A stretch of 64,000 nucleotides of DNA from Leptofilum sp965223285. GTDB taxonomy: Bacteria > Chloroflexota > Anaerolineae > Promineifilales > Promineifilaceae. The stretch is from NCBI RefSeq assembly GCF_965223285.1, contig NZ_OZ244997.1, positions 6,291,831-6,355,830 on the forward strand. Reading direction: 5' to 3'. Below, one piece after another: positions 35,794 to 44,283 of this stretch; position 1 is the first letter of the stretch; every line of letters begins with the position of its first letter. Under the pieces are notes generated by a model. It made no database searches. It was not told the origin of the DNA and worked only from the letters and a program-made list of their open reading frames with translations. Both the position numbers and the translations under genes were made by a program.

Positions 35794-35822
35794 ATTAGAT
35801 AAAGCAACATCTTTTCTGTAAA
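35794..35822 (-). promoter_or_regulatory. sigma70-like promoter of the carrier-protein gene, abutting the IS end
   Basis: On the minus strand, TTTACA (complement of 35817-35822), a 17-base spacer and TCTAAT (complement of 35794-35799) match the consensus at 5/6 and 5/6. A transcript would start near 35787, with a short leader containing GGGAG. The -35 box ends only about two bases from the left inverted repeat of the transposase element. Confidence 0.6.
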
Positions 35823-35824
35823 AG

Positions 35825-37062
35825 TGAAGAACCCAGAATTACCTAGAACATTAAAAACTACAGATTGTCTAGCCGGATGTAAGTCCGGCCAGTTTGCCAC
35901 TCATCGCTAATTTCCATGACAACGGCCGTCACCAACCGCAAACAAGATGCCTCGTTCGGAAACAAGGTGGCCACTCGCGAACGTCGTCGAATCTCGCGAT
36001 TGAGCCGCTCCAACGAGTTGGTAGTGCGAATCAGGCGGCGATGGGTATCCGGGAAGGAAAAAACGGTCAACCCTTCCGGGATGTTGGTTTCCAACCAGTC
36101 GGCGAGCTTGGCTGCTTTGGATACATACTTCTTGACCACCTGAGCCAGCAACGTTTCGGCATCATGGCGGGTAGCGGCATTGAAAATGGCGCGAATGTCG
36201 GCGGCCACTTCTCGCTTCATGCCTCGCTTGGGCACGTAGGCTTGGGCATTCCGCTGCAAGTGACATTGGCAACGCTGCCAGGGAACGCCACCAAAAACGG
36301 CGCGACAGGCCTGTTGGATGCCGATGTGGGCATCAGAAATGACCAGCTCAACACCAACCAGCCCACGCTGCACCAGGCTTTGCAGAAAGCGACGCCAGTG
36401 TGCTTCTTGTTCGCTGAGCGAGACGCTGACCCCCAGCACTTCCCGTTTGCCCTCCAGATTGACGCCTGCCGCCAGCAGCACAGCGGCCGAGCGCACCTGG
36501 CCATCTAGACGCACTTTTTCATACCGAGCGTCCAGGTAGAGATATTTCATCTGGCCTAACGGCCGTTCCCGCCACTGACTGAGCTGTTCATCCAACTCAG
36601 CGGTAGCCCGGCTCACCTGCATGGAGGTTACCTCGAAGCCACACAACTGCTCGGTGATCGCCGCCACTTTGCGGGTGGAGACGCCTTGCACGTACATTTC
36701 GGCCAACGCTAGTTTCAAGGCCCGCTCACTACGCAGCCCCTTTTCCAACGCTTGGGGGTAAAAGCCACCTTCGCGCACCTGGGGCACATCGAAGGTGATT
36801 TTGCCGACGCGGGTGGCCACGCTCTTGGGCTTGTACCCATTGGCCTGTCCCTGTCGTTCGGCTGACCTTTCGTAGGGGCCGACACCTAAATGCTTCTGTC
36901 GCTCCAGCTGCATAGCTATATTGATGACCGTTTGAATCAGGTCTGGCACGACATCGAACCCTTGCTGGGCAATCTGTTCGAGTAATTCTGCTGGTAAAGT
37001 ACAATCGGTTTGGTAGGTCATGAATGTCTCCTATTGGTTGTGGTAACTTCTAGGGTACTTCA
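35825..37062 (-). mobile_element. IS256-family insertion sequence
   Basis: About 1.24 kb, carrying one complete transposase gene. Imperfect terminal inverted repeats are visible: TGAAGAACCCAGAATTACC at 35825-35843, and its near complement ending at 37062 (outward reading TGAAGTACCCTAGAAGTTACC, 37062-37042). I could not recognise a target-site duplication next to these ends, so the exact termini may be a few bases off. It separates the carrier-protein gene from the halogenase-like gene. Confidence 0.8.
35858..37021 (-). CDS. IS256-family (Mutator-type) transposase
   Basis: 387-residue DDE transposase, apparently full length and intact. The catalytic residues can be placed at the Asp of YLYLDARYEK (~165), the Asp of LVISDAHIG (~232), and the Glu of TTNSLERLNREIRRR (~340). 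The WQRCQCHLQRN motif between the second Asp and the Glu is typical of the family. It lies on the same strand as the cluster genes. An intact frame suggests a recent insertion. Confidence 0.96.
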   Translation of the reverse strand: MTYQTDCTLPAELLEQIAQQGFDVVPDLIQTVINIAMQLERQKHLGVGPYERSAERQGQANGYKPKSVATRVGKITFDVPQVREGGFYPQALEKGLRSERALKLALAEMYVQGVSTRKVAAITEQLCGFEVTSMQVSRATAELDEQLSQWRERPLGQMKYLYLDARYEKVRLDGQVRSAAVLLAAGVNLEGKREVLGVSVSLSEQEAHWRRFLQSLVQRGLVGVELVISDAHIGIQQACRAVFGGVPWQRCQCHLQRNAQAYVPKRGMKREVAADIRAIFNAATRHDAETLLAQVVKKYVSKAAKLADWLETNIPEGLTVFSFPDTHRRLIRTTNSLERLNREIRRRSRVATLFPNEASCLRLVTAVVMEISDEWQTGRTYIRLDNL

Positions 37063-37231
37063 TGGCCTACTCTTGCCAAAAATTACAGAAACAACGTTAC
37101 ACTATCTTTAATTAGGTTCAGAGAATTAGAGTGTTCCTACTCTGGTAACATGCCAATAAGTTAGCAATGAATTCTTTAGAATAGCCTTACAACGTTTAGA
37201 ATAATTGTTAATTGGGGAAAGAAAGTTGAGT

Positions 37232-37292
37232 CATTGCTTCTCGGCAGCTAAACCCACGCAAAATTGAAGGGGGAAGCTACCGAAAAGCAATG
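37232..37292 (-). terminator. imperfect 18-bp hairpin downstream of the halogenase-like gene
   Basis: CATTGCTTCTCGGCAGCT (37232-37249) and AGCTACCGAAAAGCAATG (37275-37292) pair at 16 of 18 positions. The hairpin starts about 12 bases after the stop of the gene ending at 37305 (minus strand), and ACTCAACTTTCTTT follows it. It could end the pyrrole-cassette transcript upstream of the IS element. The loop is 25 bases and the U-tract is poor, so confidence is moderate. Confidence 0.45.
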
Positions 37293-37304
37293 AGGAAGCT
37301 CTAA

Positions 37305-38636
37305 TTATACATTCAGGGTTTCTAGCACATGCGCCTTGCCAGACATGATGCCATCGGCAAAATCCTCTTCCAAAATGCCAGCTTGTTTCGCCATTTCGTG
37401 GAAGTTGGTGGAGCGATTGGAAATGTCTGAAGCGACCAACATCATTTCCAGCTCAACCAGCGGCATCGACTTCATCAAATCGATCACGAGGTCTGGATCG
37501 ACGCCATCACCGCCGTAATCACCCAGGGCAAGTGAACGGGAGAAGCCATAATGTTGTTGTAGTCGTCTTTTTAGCAAACGGCCGTAATTTTCAGCACGGT
37601 CAGGTCGTTTAAAGGCAGACTCAGCAGCCCAGGCACAAACTGAGGCTGAGTAGAAAGCTGCCTGACAACCATGCGAGAAAATGGGGTCAACAAACGCTCC
37701 CGCATCCCCAATGCAGCCAAAATTCGGGCCGGCTGGCTTGGTGGAGTAAAAAGAGTAATCTGGGCGGAACGCCATAGAGCCTTCTTGGTAACTGGCCGAC
37801 TCCAACAATTCCTTAAAGTACGGAATCTTATTAACAGTGGACAAGAAGTAAGGCTCCATTTCCTTTTTGCCCATGCGCTTTACATTGCTGGTATTAATGA
37901 TCAACCCAATGCTAATTTTGTCTTTTAGCTGAATATGCCACGCCCAACCATCTTCGTGGGAAGATATAAAAGTAACAGGTTCCACTTTGCCAATGCTCTC
38001 TGGCCCGTAGCTGCTGCCATCAGCCCCAATGTACTTACCGCCTGTGAAATACCCCCACATTCCCAGGAATGTCCGGTGGCCTTCAACGAGCCTGCGTGAC
38101 TTAAACTGTTTTGCCAGGACGGAGCTGTTGCCGGAGGCGTCAATAACGTAGCGACATTGAATTTTACCCGCCCCACGTGTGTCATCTCGCATGCTATGGT
38201 AACTAACAATAGGTTTTGGGTCTGAAAAATCAACACCCGTTACGCTAACTTCTTCAAATACAACTGCGCCTTCAGATTCAGCATAGCGCAACAGAATGTC
38301 ATCAAACTCATCCCGCTCTACATGCAAAGCCGGTCGGTCGTAGCCAAAAGAAGAGAAGGAAAATTGGTGGATACGGCCGTTCCAAACTGTAATGCCACCG
38401 GCCTTAGCCAAAAAACCAGCTTCTTCAATTTTCGGGGTCACACCAGAGTGATCCATAAATTTCCAAAAATGAGGGATCAAGCTCTCACCAACCATCGGGC
38501 GCGGGAAGCGAGCTTTTTCAAACAACACAACTTCATACCCCCGCTGTGCCAACAAGGTAGCTGCATGACTACCCGCAGGGCCACCACCTATCACAACAAC
38601 ATCGCAACTATTCGGAATGCTTCCACTGTTTTCCAT
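37305..38636 (-). CDS. flavin-dependent halogenase-like protein with altered WxWxIP motif
   Basis: 443-residue FAD-binding monooxygenase/halogenase fold. Residues ~12-25, VVVIGGGPAGSHAA, form the dinucleotide site. FPRPMVGESLIP (~45) and GDAGAFVDPIFSHG (~310; the FxxPxxSxG pattern of flavin halogenases) are typical of the tryptophan-halogenase superfamily. The usual WxWxIP reads WAWHIQ, with Gln for Pro. It lies 48 bp behind a second, more canonical halogenase-like gene. It may halogenate the carrier-bound pyrrole a second time, act on another ring, or be an oxygenase; sequence alone does not decide. Confidence 0.82.
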   Translation of the reverse strand: MENSGSIPNSCDVVVIGGGPAGSHAATLLAQRGYEVVLFEKARFPRPMVGESLIPHFWKFMDHSGVTPKIEEAGFLAKAGGITVWNGRIHQFSFSSFGYDRPALHVERDEFDDILLRYAESEGAVVFEEVSVTGVDFSDPKPIVSYHSMRDDTRGAGKIQCRYVIDASGNSSVLAKQFKSRRLVEGHRTFLGMWGYFTGGKYIGADGSSYGPESIGKVEPVTFISSHEDGWAWHIQLKDKISIGLIINTSNVKRMGKKEMEPYFLSTVNKIPYFKELLESASYQEGSMAFRPDYSFYSTKPAGPNFGCIGDAGAFVDPIFSHGCQAAFYSASVCAWAAESAFKRPDRAENYGRLLKRRLQQHYGFSRSLALGDYGGDGVDPDLVIDLMKSMPLVELEMMLVASDISNRSTNFHEMAKQAGILEEDFADGIMSGKAHVLETLNV

Positions 38637-38684
38637 TTGTACGCACCTTTTTATAAAATATGTTTGCTCAAAGTTCTTTACAAT

Positions 38685-39938
38685 TTAAACAGCCACTGGC
38701 TGACTCATTTTTGCATTTACCTTGCGAACCGCCTGCAAACCAGGTGAGGGCTCATCTTGATAGACACGTCCAGCAAAAATATCAATAAAATCTTCTACAT
38801 AACGTGAATGGACAAAGAAAGCAAAAGAAAACGGGTTGGCCCAGAAGCAATCCAACGCATCCTGAATCGTATCCATACCTTGTTCACAACGAGCCTCATA
38901 GGCGGCAAACGGGTTTTCTTGGTCTCGTCCAATCCCTTCATGCAAATAATCGGCAATTGCCTCAGCCGCCATACGCCCTTCTACCAGAGCAAATTGAAGG
39001 CCAAAAGAGAAAATGGGATCAATAAAACGATGAGCATCCCCCACGCACAAGAACCCCTTGCCAGTGAATGAGTGAATGTGGTAAGAGTAATTGGAAGTGG
39101 CACGCACGTCCTCAACCAAGCTAATGTCAGGGATTCGTTTGGTAAGCTCCGGGTTTATTTTTTTCATTTCACGCAAATAGAACTCACGCATATCTTCGCC
39201 AGAACTCCGATAATAGTCAGACGGCGTTACAACCCCAACGCTAACGGTTTCTTCATCAATTGGAATAAACCAAGCCCAATGGTTTTCTTTTTCGTAAAAA
39301 ATGAGGGTGTTATCTTCTTCACCCCGTTTGGCATTTTTAACATGGGAATAGATGGCAAGCTGGCGTGAATATTTGCCACGCTCTTTCTTGCTGGCAACCC
39401 CTTCATTGGAAAGAAATGTTGCTTGCCCAGAAGCGTCTACAACAACTTCGCCAACAACATCAACCAAGGAACCATCCTCACGACGTACTTCTACGCCACA
39501 CGGTGAGCCATCATCCTTAAACAAAACTTTTGTCGCCTTCCCATGCACAAACTGCACGCCAACCTCTTTGGCTTTATCCAGCAGCATCTTGTCAAAATCG
39601 CTGCGGCGTACTTGCCAGGTTGTAGACTTCTCTAACTCACCAGCCTCATTTCGTCTCATAACGGGAATCGTGAAGTTGTTTTTGCCTTCCTGCCCATAGA
39701 CGATTGTTTTATGCTTCACTGTGCAGCGGGTCTCTTTAATGGCATCACCCAAGCCAAGTTGGCGCACGGTTTCACCACATTCACCCGTCATAGATTCGCC
39801 GATGTGAAATCGGGGAAACGGGTCTTTTTCAATCATGACGGATTTAATTCCCTTTTGCGCCAAGAAGATTGCGTTTGAGGAACCACCAGGGCCAGCTCCA
39901 ATAATGACGACTTCTGTTTTTAAGGTATCTTTTTGCAT
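38685..39938 (-). CDS. flavin-dependent halogenase, PltA-like (pyrrolyl-carrier halogenase candidate)
   Basis: 417-residue flavoprotein. VVIIGAGPGGSSNA (residue ~10) is the FAD motif; HWAWFIPI (~220) gives a complete WxWxIP, and GDAHRFIDPIFSFG the FxxPxxSxG signature. ETVSVGVVTPSDYY directly after WxWxIP resembles the carrier-protein-dependent pyrrole halogenases. Next to a prolyl-AMP ligase and a prolyl-carrier dehydrogenase, the likely substrate is pyrrolyl-S-carrier protein, chlorinated or brominated using FADH2 and O2. A flavin reductase is not encoded nearby. A reductase of the geranylgeranyl type shares the fold but not the WxWxIP motif. Confidence 0.85.
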   Translation of the reverse strand: MQKDTLKTEVVIIGAGPGGSSNAIFLAQKGIKSVMIEKDPFPRFHIGESMTGECGETVRQLGLGDAIKETRCTVKHKTIVYGQEGKNNFTIPVMRRNEAGELEKSTTWQVRRSDFDKMLLDKAKEVGVQFVHGKATKVLFKDDGSPCGVEVRREDGSLVDVVGEVVVDASGQATFLSNEGVASKKERGKYSRQLAIYSHVKNAKRGEEDNTLIFYEKENHWAWFIPIDEETVSVGVVTPSDYYRSSGEDMREFYLREMKKINPELTKRIPDISLVEDVRATSNYSYHIHSFTGKGFLCVGDAHRFIDPIFSFGLQFALVEGRMAAEAIADYLHEGIGRDQENPFAAYEARCEQGMDTIQDALDCFWANPFSFAFFVHSRYVEDFIDIFAGRVYQDEPSPGLQAVRKVNAKMSQPVAV

Positions 39939-39957
39939 TTTCTATTCTCTCTCTTTA

Positions 39958-41547
39958 CTAATTTCCAACTAATTCTAGAGTTTGTGAGGCCATTGCTTGC
40001 AATTCCCGACGGTTGATTTTACCAGTGGAGGTACGTGGGAATTCAGACATAACGTGTATTTGGCTAGGTACTGCATAAGGGGGCAGCTTTTCGCCTACAT
40101 GTTTTGACAAAATGGCTTGGGTGAGTTCTGCATCCTCATTGGGAATAACGGCCGCTTCAATCAAGTTGCTGCTATTACCATCTGAAACTGTGTAAACGGC
40201 CGCTTCCTTCACATCATCATGAGAAAGCAACGCAACTTCCACTTCGTCCAGCTCCACACGATACCCGCGCGTTTTAACCTGACGGTCTTTCCGGCCGAAA
40301 TAAAGGAAATTACCATCAGGACGCTGCAACACTAGGTCGCCAGTTCGGTAGAAAACATCTTCGTAATGGCCGAATACCAGGCGGCGGTAAAAACCCTTTT
40401 CATTTAGGTCCGGGCGACCCCAATAGCCGCGCATCACCGTACCGCCACGCACTAACAGCTCACCAACTTCACCTTGCGCCACAGGTTGATCGTCGGCATC
40501 TACCACCAACATCTCCTCATTGGCGCAGGCCAAACCAATTGGAATTGTGTCTTCAAAATCATCTGGCAACTCTGGCACGTGATAATAAGTGCAAACGTTT
40601 GTTTCCGTCGGGCCATACAGGTTGCTAAACCGTTTATCGGACCAAATCTTCATCAGTTCACGTAAATGCTTGGTGGGGAATACCTCACCTGCAAACAGAA
40701 CCCAGCGCAATGCGCTCAAATCGCGCGATTCCAGTGCACCTCGCTCCATCAACTGAATAAGCGCAAACGGCACAGTGTAGGAAACAGTAATCTTTTCATC
40801 CTGTAAAAGCTGGGAATGGCTAGCGGGGAATTTGGTGATGTATTCTGGAATGATGATCACCGTACCACCCGCTAACATCGTGGCGAACAGGTCAAACGTA
40901 GACAGGTCAAAATGATAAGGTGCATGGTTGGTAACGCGGTCTTCATGCGTCAGCTCGTATTCAGCACAGGCCCATTCAGCGAAGCTCAAGGCACTGCGGT
41001 GTGTGTGCATGATGCCTTTAGGCGTGCCAGTAGAGCCAGAGGTGTACAGAATATATGCTAAGTCTTGTTCAATGACGTGAATATCTGGCTTATTGTGCGC
41101 GTCTGGATTAGTTACCTGGCTCCAGGAGATGCAGGTCACGGCCAAATCTTCTTGTGGTTCTACACCTATCAGGCAGCTCAAATCCGTATCGGCTACCATG
41201 CTACGTACCTGGGCCAGCTTGTTTGGCTTGGTAATCACCACATCAATCTGGCAATCGGTAATCACATAACTCAGCCGCTCAACAGGTGCAAATGGATCTA
41301 GCGGCACATACGCTGCGCCTGCTTTCATAATGCCGTAAATGGAAACGGCCGATTCAATATCCTTGTTGATATAAATACCAACCCGGTCGCCTCGTTTTAC
41401 ACCCTGCTGTTGCAGCAAGTGAGCTAGATTATCGGTCTGCTGTTGCAAAGTGGCGTAGGTAATGCCTTTTCCATTACAACGAATCGCTTCACGTTCTGGA
41501 TATATTACGGCCGTTTTGTCAACTGCTTGTGGCAAAGAATAGATCAT
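39958..41547 (-). CDS. stand-alone prolyl-AMP ligase (PltF-like adenylation enzyme)
   Basis: 529-residue adenylation enzyme with no carrier domain. It has YTSGSTGTPKG (~170), the pocket segment HFDLSTFDLF (~220), YGPTETNV (~310), FYRTGDL and the A10 Lys in STGKINRRE (~515). The FDLSTFDL pocket is characteristic of free-standing L-proline ligases of pyrrole-2-carboxylate pathways. It would activate proline and load the free carrier protein. Its start is 3 bp from the stop of the dehydrogenase gene, so the two are probably translationally linked. D-alanine-type ligases share part of the pocket pattern, but the gene set argues for proline. Confidence 0.87.
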   Translation of the reverse strand: MIYSLPQAVDKTAVIYPEREAIRCNGKGITYATLQQQTDNLAHLLQQQGVKRGDRVGIYINKDIESAVSIYGIMKAGAAYVPLDPFAPVERLSYVITDCQIDVVITKPNKLAQVRSMVADTDLSCLIGVEPQEDLAVTCISWSQVTNPDAHNKPDIHVIEQDLAYILYTSGSTGTPKGIMHTHRSALSFAEWACAEYELTHEDRVTNHAPYHFDLSTFDLFATMLAGGTVIIIPEYITKFPASHSQLLQDEKITVSYTVPFALIQLMERGALESRDLSALRWVLFAGEVFPTKHLRELMKIWSDKRFSNLYGPTETNVCTYYHVPELPDDFEDTIPIGLACANEEMLVVDADDQPVAQGEVGELLVRGGTVMRGYWGRPDLNEKGFYRRLVFGHYEDVFYRTGDLVLQRPDGNFLYFGRKDRQVKTRGYRVELDEVEVALLSHDDVKEAAVYTVSDGNSSNLIEAAVIPNEDAELTQAILSKHVGEKLPPYAVPSQIHVMSEFPRTSTGKINRRELQAMASQTLELVGN

Positions 41548-41549
41548 TT

Positions 41550-42695
41550 CTACAACCCCAGTAATCTTGAAATAATGTTTCTTTGAATGTCAGACGTGCC
41601 AGAATAGATGGTTCCACCCATCGCATCCCGCAAATCCCGCTCAATCTCAAATTCGGTCATGTAACCATAGCCACCCAGAATCCGAATCGCATCCAGGCTA
41701 GAGGCCACATAAGATTCACTGATATACAGCTTGGCCATGGCAGCTTCCATCGTTGCTGTTTTCTTTTGGCTCTTTAACCAGGCCACCTTGTATAGCAGGT
41801 TCCGTGCCGTTTCCAGGCGCACCTTCATATCGGCAACGCGGTTGGAAATCGACTGATACTTACCAATGGATTGGCCACCTTGCTTGCGGTCACGTGCATA
41901 TTGAATGCACTTTTCTAGCTGGAACTCCATCGCCCCTAAATGACTACCCAAAATACAGCTACGCTCCCACTCCATAGAATGAGCAAAAATTTTGGCACCG
42001 CCACCTTCACTCCCCAGCAAGTTTTCTTCAGGAATGAAGCAATCTTCTAGCACCAGTTCGCCCATTGGCGAGGTCCGCAGCCCCATCTTCTCAATGTCAC
42101 GGCTAACGCTAAAACCTGGCGTACCGACTTCTACGATGAAGGCTGTAATACCCCACATGCCCAATTTGGGATCTTTTGTGGCAAAAACCACTGCCAGATC
42201 GCAAATCGGAGCACTGGTCACAAACATCTTGGTGCCATTCAGGCAGTAACCGCCGTCTACTTTTTCATAGCGAGTGCGCAAGCTGTACGCATCCGAGCCA
42301 GAATCTGGTTCCGTCATGCCGTGTGCGCCAATAAGTTCGCCACTAATGAGCCGGGGCAGATATTTACGCTTCTGCTCATCTGTACCGACAGTTAAGATGG
42401 GATGCTGTACGCTCCACATTTGCGCATTTAGGGCAAAGCTCAAACCATTGTCTCGGCTGCCGTAACCCAAGCCTTCCATGGTGAGCATCGTTGTAAGAAT
42501 ATCAAGCTCAGACCCTCCATACGCTTCTGGAAAAGAGAGTCCTAAAATGCCAAAATCAGCACATTTCTGCCAATTTTCGCGGGAAAACTCACCTTCTTTG
42601 TCTCGCTCAACTAGGCCTTTGTTGAGCTCTTTTTGGGCAAATTCGGCAACAGATCGTTTAAATTCTAATTGCTCATCACTCCAAGAAAAATCCAT
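41550..42695 (-). CDS. acyl-CoA-dehydrogenase-fold prolyl-carrier dehydrogenase
   Basis: 381-residue flavoprotein of the acyl-CoA dehydrogenase fold, the size of PltE-type enzymes. These oxidise prolyl-S-carrier to pyrrolyl-2-carboxyl-S-carrier. MDFSWSDEQLEF is a typical N-terminus, so the ATG at 42695 is chosen; the further in-frame TTG at 42758 is better read as part of a -35 box. Visible motifs: GAHGMTEPDSGSDA, the flavin-contact segment around residues 110-140, and the C-terminal GGYGYMTEFEIERDLRDA and GTSDIQRNIIS. Confidence 0.88.
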   Translation of the reverse strand: MDFSWSDEQLEFKRSVAEFAQKELNKGLVERDKEGEFSRENWQKCADFGILGLSFPEAYGGSELDILTTMLTMEGLGYGSRDNGLSFALNAQMWSVQHPILTVGTDEQKRKYLPRLISGELIGAHGMTEPDSGSDAYSLRTRYEKVDGGYCLNGTKMFVTSAPICDLAVVFATKDPKLGMWGITAFIVEVGTPGFSVSRDIEKMGLRTSPMGELVLEDCFIPEENLLGSEGGGAKIFAHSMEWERSCILGSHLGAMEFQLEKCIQYARDRKQGGQSIGKYQSISNRVADMKVRLETARNLLYKVAWLKSQKKTATMEAAMAKLYISESYVASSLDAIRILGGYGYMTEFEIERDLRDAMGGTIYSGTSDIQRNIISRLLGL

Positions 42696-42729
42696 TTGGT
42701 TTTTTACTCGCTTCGTTTGTTGAATAAAA

Positions 42730-42758
42730 TTTATTGAATCAGAACTGTTTTGTGTCAA
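42730..42758 (-). promoter_or_regulatory. sigma70-like promoter of the pyrrole cassette
   Basis: On the minus strand a perfect TTGACA (42758 to 42753) is followed after 17 bases by AATAAA (42735 to 42730; 4/6 to TATAAT). The predicted start lies near 42723, about 28 bases before the dehydrogenase ATG at 42695. This supports a separate transcript for dehydrogenase, ligase and the two halogenase-like genes. Confidence 0.55.
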
Positions 42759-43298
42759 CCCCTAGGCCATGTCTATGTTTTGTCTAGGTTTTCAGACCAG
42801 GCTAAATAACTTTCAAAGCAGCTTACAAATGCATAATGACTGTTGATAAATCGCACACAGCTTGCAAGATTACCCAATTGTCATTCAATATGGTTTCTTC
42901 GAGTTATCGACTAAGGCTTCTTTGCTCATCCTTTGAAACGTCTTGCCAGTTACATAAGCAATGGGTGGGGCAGAATGTTGGCTTCGGTGGGGAAAAGGCG
43001 AACATGATGTTGAATGCCAAACGCAGCTAGCTGTCTTGTAAAAAGTTGCTTCAACCTCAGTCAAATATGTACTGCTATAAGGTGGGTTTAGATGCCGCTA
43101 CCAGACTGATTTTGAGGCTAAAATTAGCATTATAAAGTTTCGTTCAACCTTACGGCCGTTTCCAACAAACAGTCGGCCAAAAACAGGTTGTTAGACAGCA
43201 ATGTGCTCACTTTTTGCGAATGGCTGAATGGGGAACAACCCTAGCTAAAATAGGATAAAGGGTTTTGTTTGGAATCGAAATGAGAAGATGGTGGGGGT
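42759..43298. other. 540-bp spacer between the sulfotransferase and the pyrrole cassette
   Basis: No convincing gene. Short frames exist on the plus strand (for example 42836-43030) but lack a ribosome site and family features. The left end contains the promoter described at 42730-42758. One ACGGCCGTTT occurs near 43153. I see no strong terminator for the sulfotransferase transcript. Confidence 0.5.
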
Positions 43299-44240
43299 CT
43301 ATTGACGATAAAGTTTGTCTAGCAGACGGCGCATTTCATGGTACTCTGCTTCTTCCACTTTACGGCCGTGTGACAGCTTAAACGACTCAGGCAATGCACG
43401 CCTCACCTTGGCTGGGGCACCATTGGCATCCATAAAGGCTGCAATGCGTTCCGCTTCACGCTGCGGGTTGGCACACACATCCTTGTAATGCACCGTCAGG
43501 AATGCCTTCTCACCCACAATGGCCCGCTCCCGCGCAATGTTCTTTTCAACATAATACACCTGCTCGCACACCTGCTGCAATACGCTTTTACCATCAATAT
43601 TTTCACATTCACGCGGCCGTGCGCCTAGCCACGTTGGGTAGCGCGTCGTCCGTGCTTTGTAGATCGATTGTGCCGTGTCCAGCGGATCGCGCATGACCTG
43701 AATAAACAACGCATTGGGAAACACTTTGCGAATCGCACCAATACGAAGGCTAAGAACGGTCGTTTTGTTGAAAAACGGGAGGTCAAACACTTGCTCCGTT
43801 GCGGCAACGGCTTGGTACATCCCCTGCGCCTGCTGCGGAGAGACATTGTCCGGTTCTACAGGCCCATACCGATTACGGAACCAGTAGGCCCAAATCGTTT
43901 CCCCCTCGGCAGGCGCGGCGCGCCCAGCAGTGCGGCCGAAATTACTTTCAAATGAGCCTGTATTTTGGTCTCCACCCATTCGCTTAGCCATTTTAGCTGT
44001 GGTAATGGGTAACGGTTTGCCTAAATGAAAGCTGGAAATGGCGGTGAGGTTGGAGAAGTAAGAGGTGGGAATAGCCCAGCTAACCACCTGACGGGTGAGC
44101 GTAGTGCCTGCGCGCGGGGGTGCCACAATGAACGTTGGGCTATATTGCAGCTTATCAGCCCCACGCTGAAACTTCTCTAGCACGTTGAGGCCGAAAAACA
44201 TCAGTTTGTCTTGAAATTTGCTAAACCCGTTAACAGCCAT
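43299..44240 (-). CDS. PAPS-dependent sulfotransferase family protein
   Basis: 313-residue sulfotransferase-fold protein. The 5'-phosphosulfate loop is PTFIVAPPRAGTTLTRQ (~residue 37). The 3'-phosphate-binding region is FIQVMRDPLDTAQSIYKA (~180), with the Arg and downstream Ser conserved. The frame can be extended to 44366 over the thioesterase gene, but GGAG lies 10 bases before the ATG at 44240, which is preferred; 44249 is an alternative. Being inside the cluster, it may sulfate a hydroxyl or amine of the product or an assembly intermediate. Confidence 0.85.
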   Translation of the reverse strand: MAVNGFSKFQDKLMFFGLNVLEKFQRGADKLQYSPTFIVAPPRAGTTLTRQVVSWAIPTSYFSNLTAISSFHLGKPLPITTAKMAKRMGGDQNTGSFESNFGRTAGRAAPAEGETIWAYWFRNRYGPVEPDNVSPQQAQGMYQAVAATEQVFDLPFFNKTTVLSLRIGAIRKVFPNALFIQVMRDPLDTAQSIYKARTTRYPTWLGARPRECENIDGKSVLQQVCEQVYYVEKNIARERAIVGEKAFLTVHYKDVCANPQREAERIAAFMDANGAPAKVRRALPESFKLSHGRKVEEAEYHEMRRLLDKLYRQ

Positions 44241-44283
44241 TGCCGTCATTCTCCAATATCGATTGCCGTCAAAATATTTTGCA

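Noticed and set aside
37925..38236. Frames antisense to or out of phase with the halogenase, NRPS and PKS genes
   Set aside because: They lie wholly within strongly supported genes and carry no family motifs; they are shadows of GC-biased coding sequence.
38685..39938. Geranylgeranyl reductase-type oxidoreductase
   Set aside because: A full WxWxIP and FxxPxxSxG pattern and the prolyl-ligase/dehydrogenase neighbours favour a halogenase.
42696..42758. TTG start of the acyl-CoA-dehydrogenase-fold gene at 42758
   Set aside because: The TTG is the first part of a perfect TTGACA box; the ATG at 42695 gives the normal N-terminus MDFSWSDEQ and the usual family length.
42836..43030. 64-codon plus-strand frame in the sulfotransferase/pyrrole-cassette spacer
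   Set aside because: No ribosome binding site, no recognisable domain, atypical composition; more likely chance in non-coding DNA.
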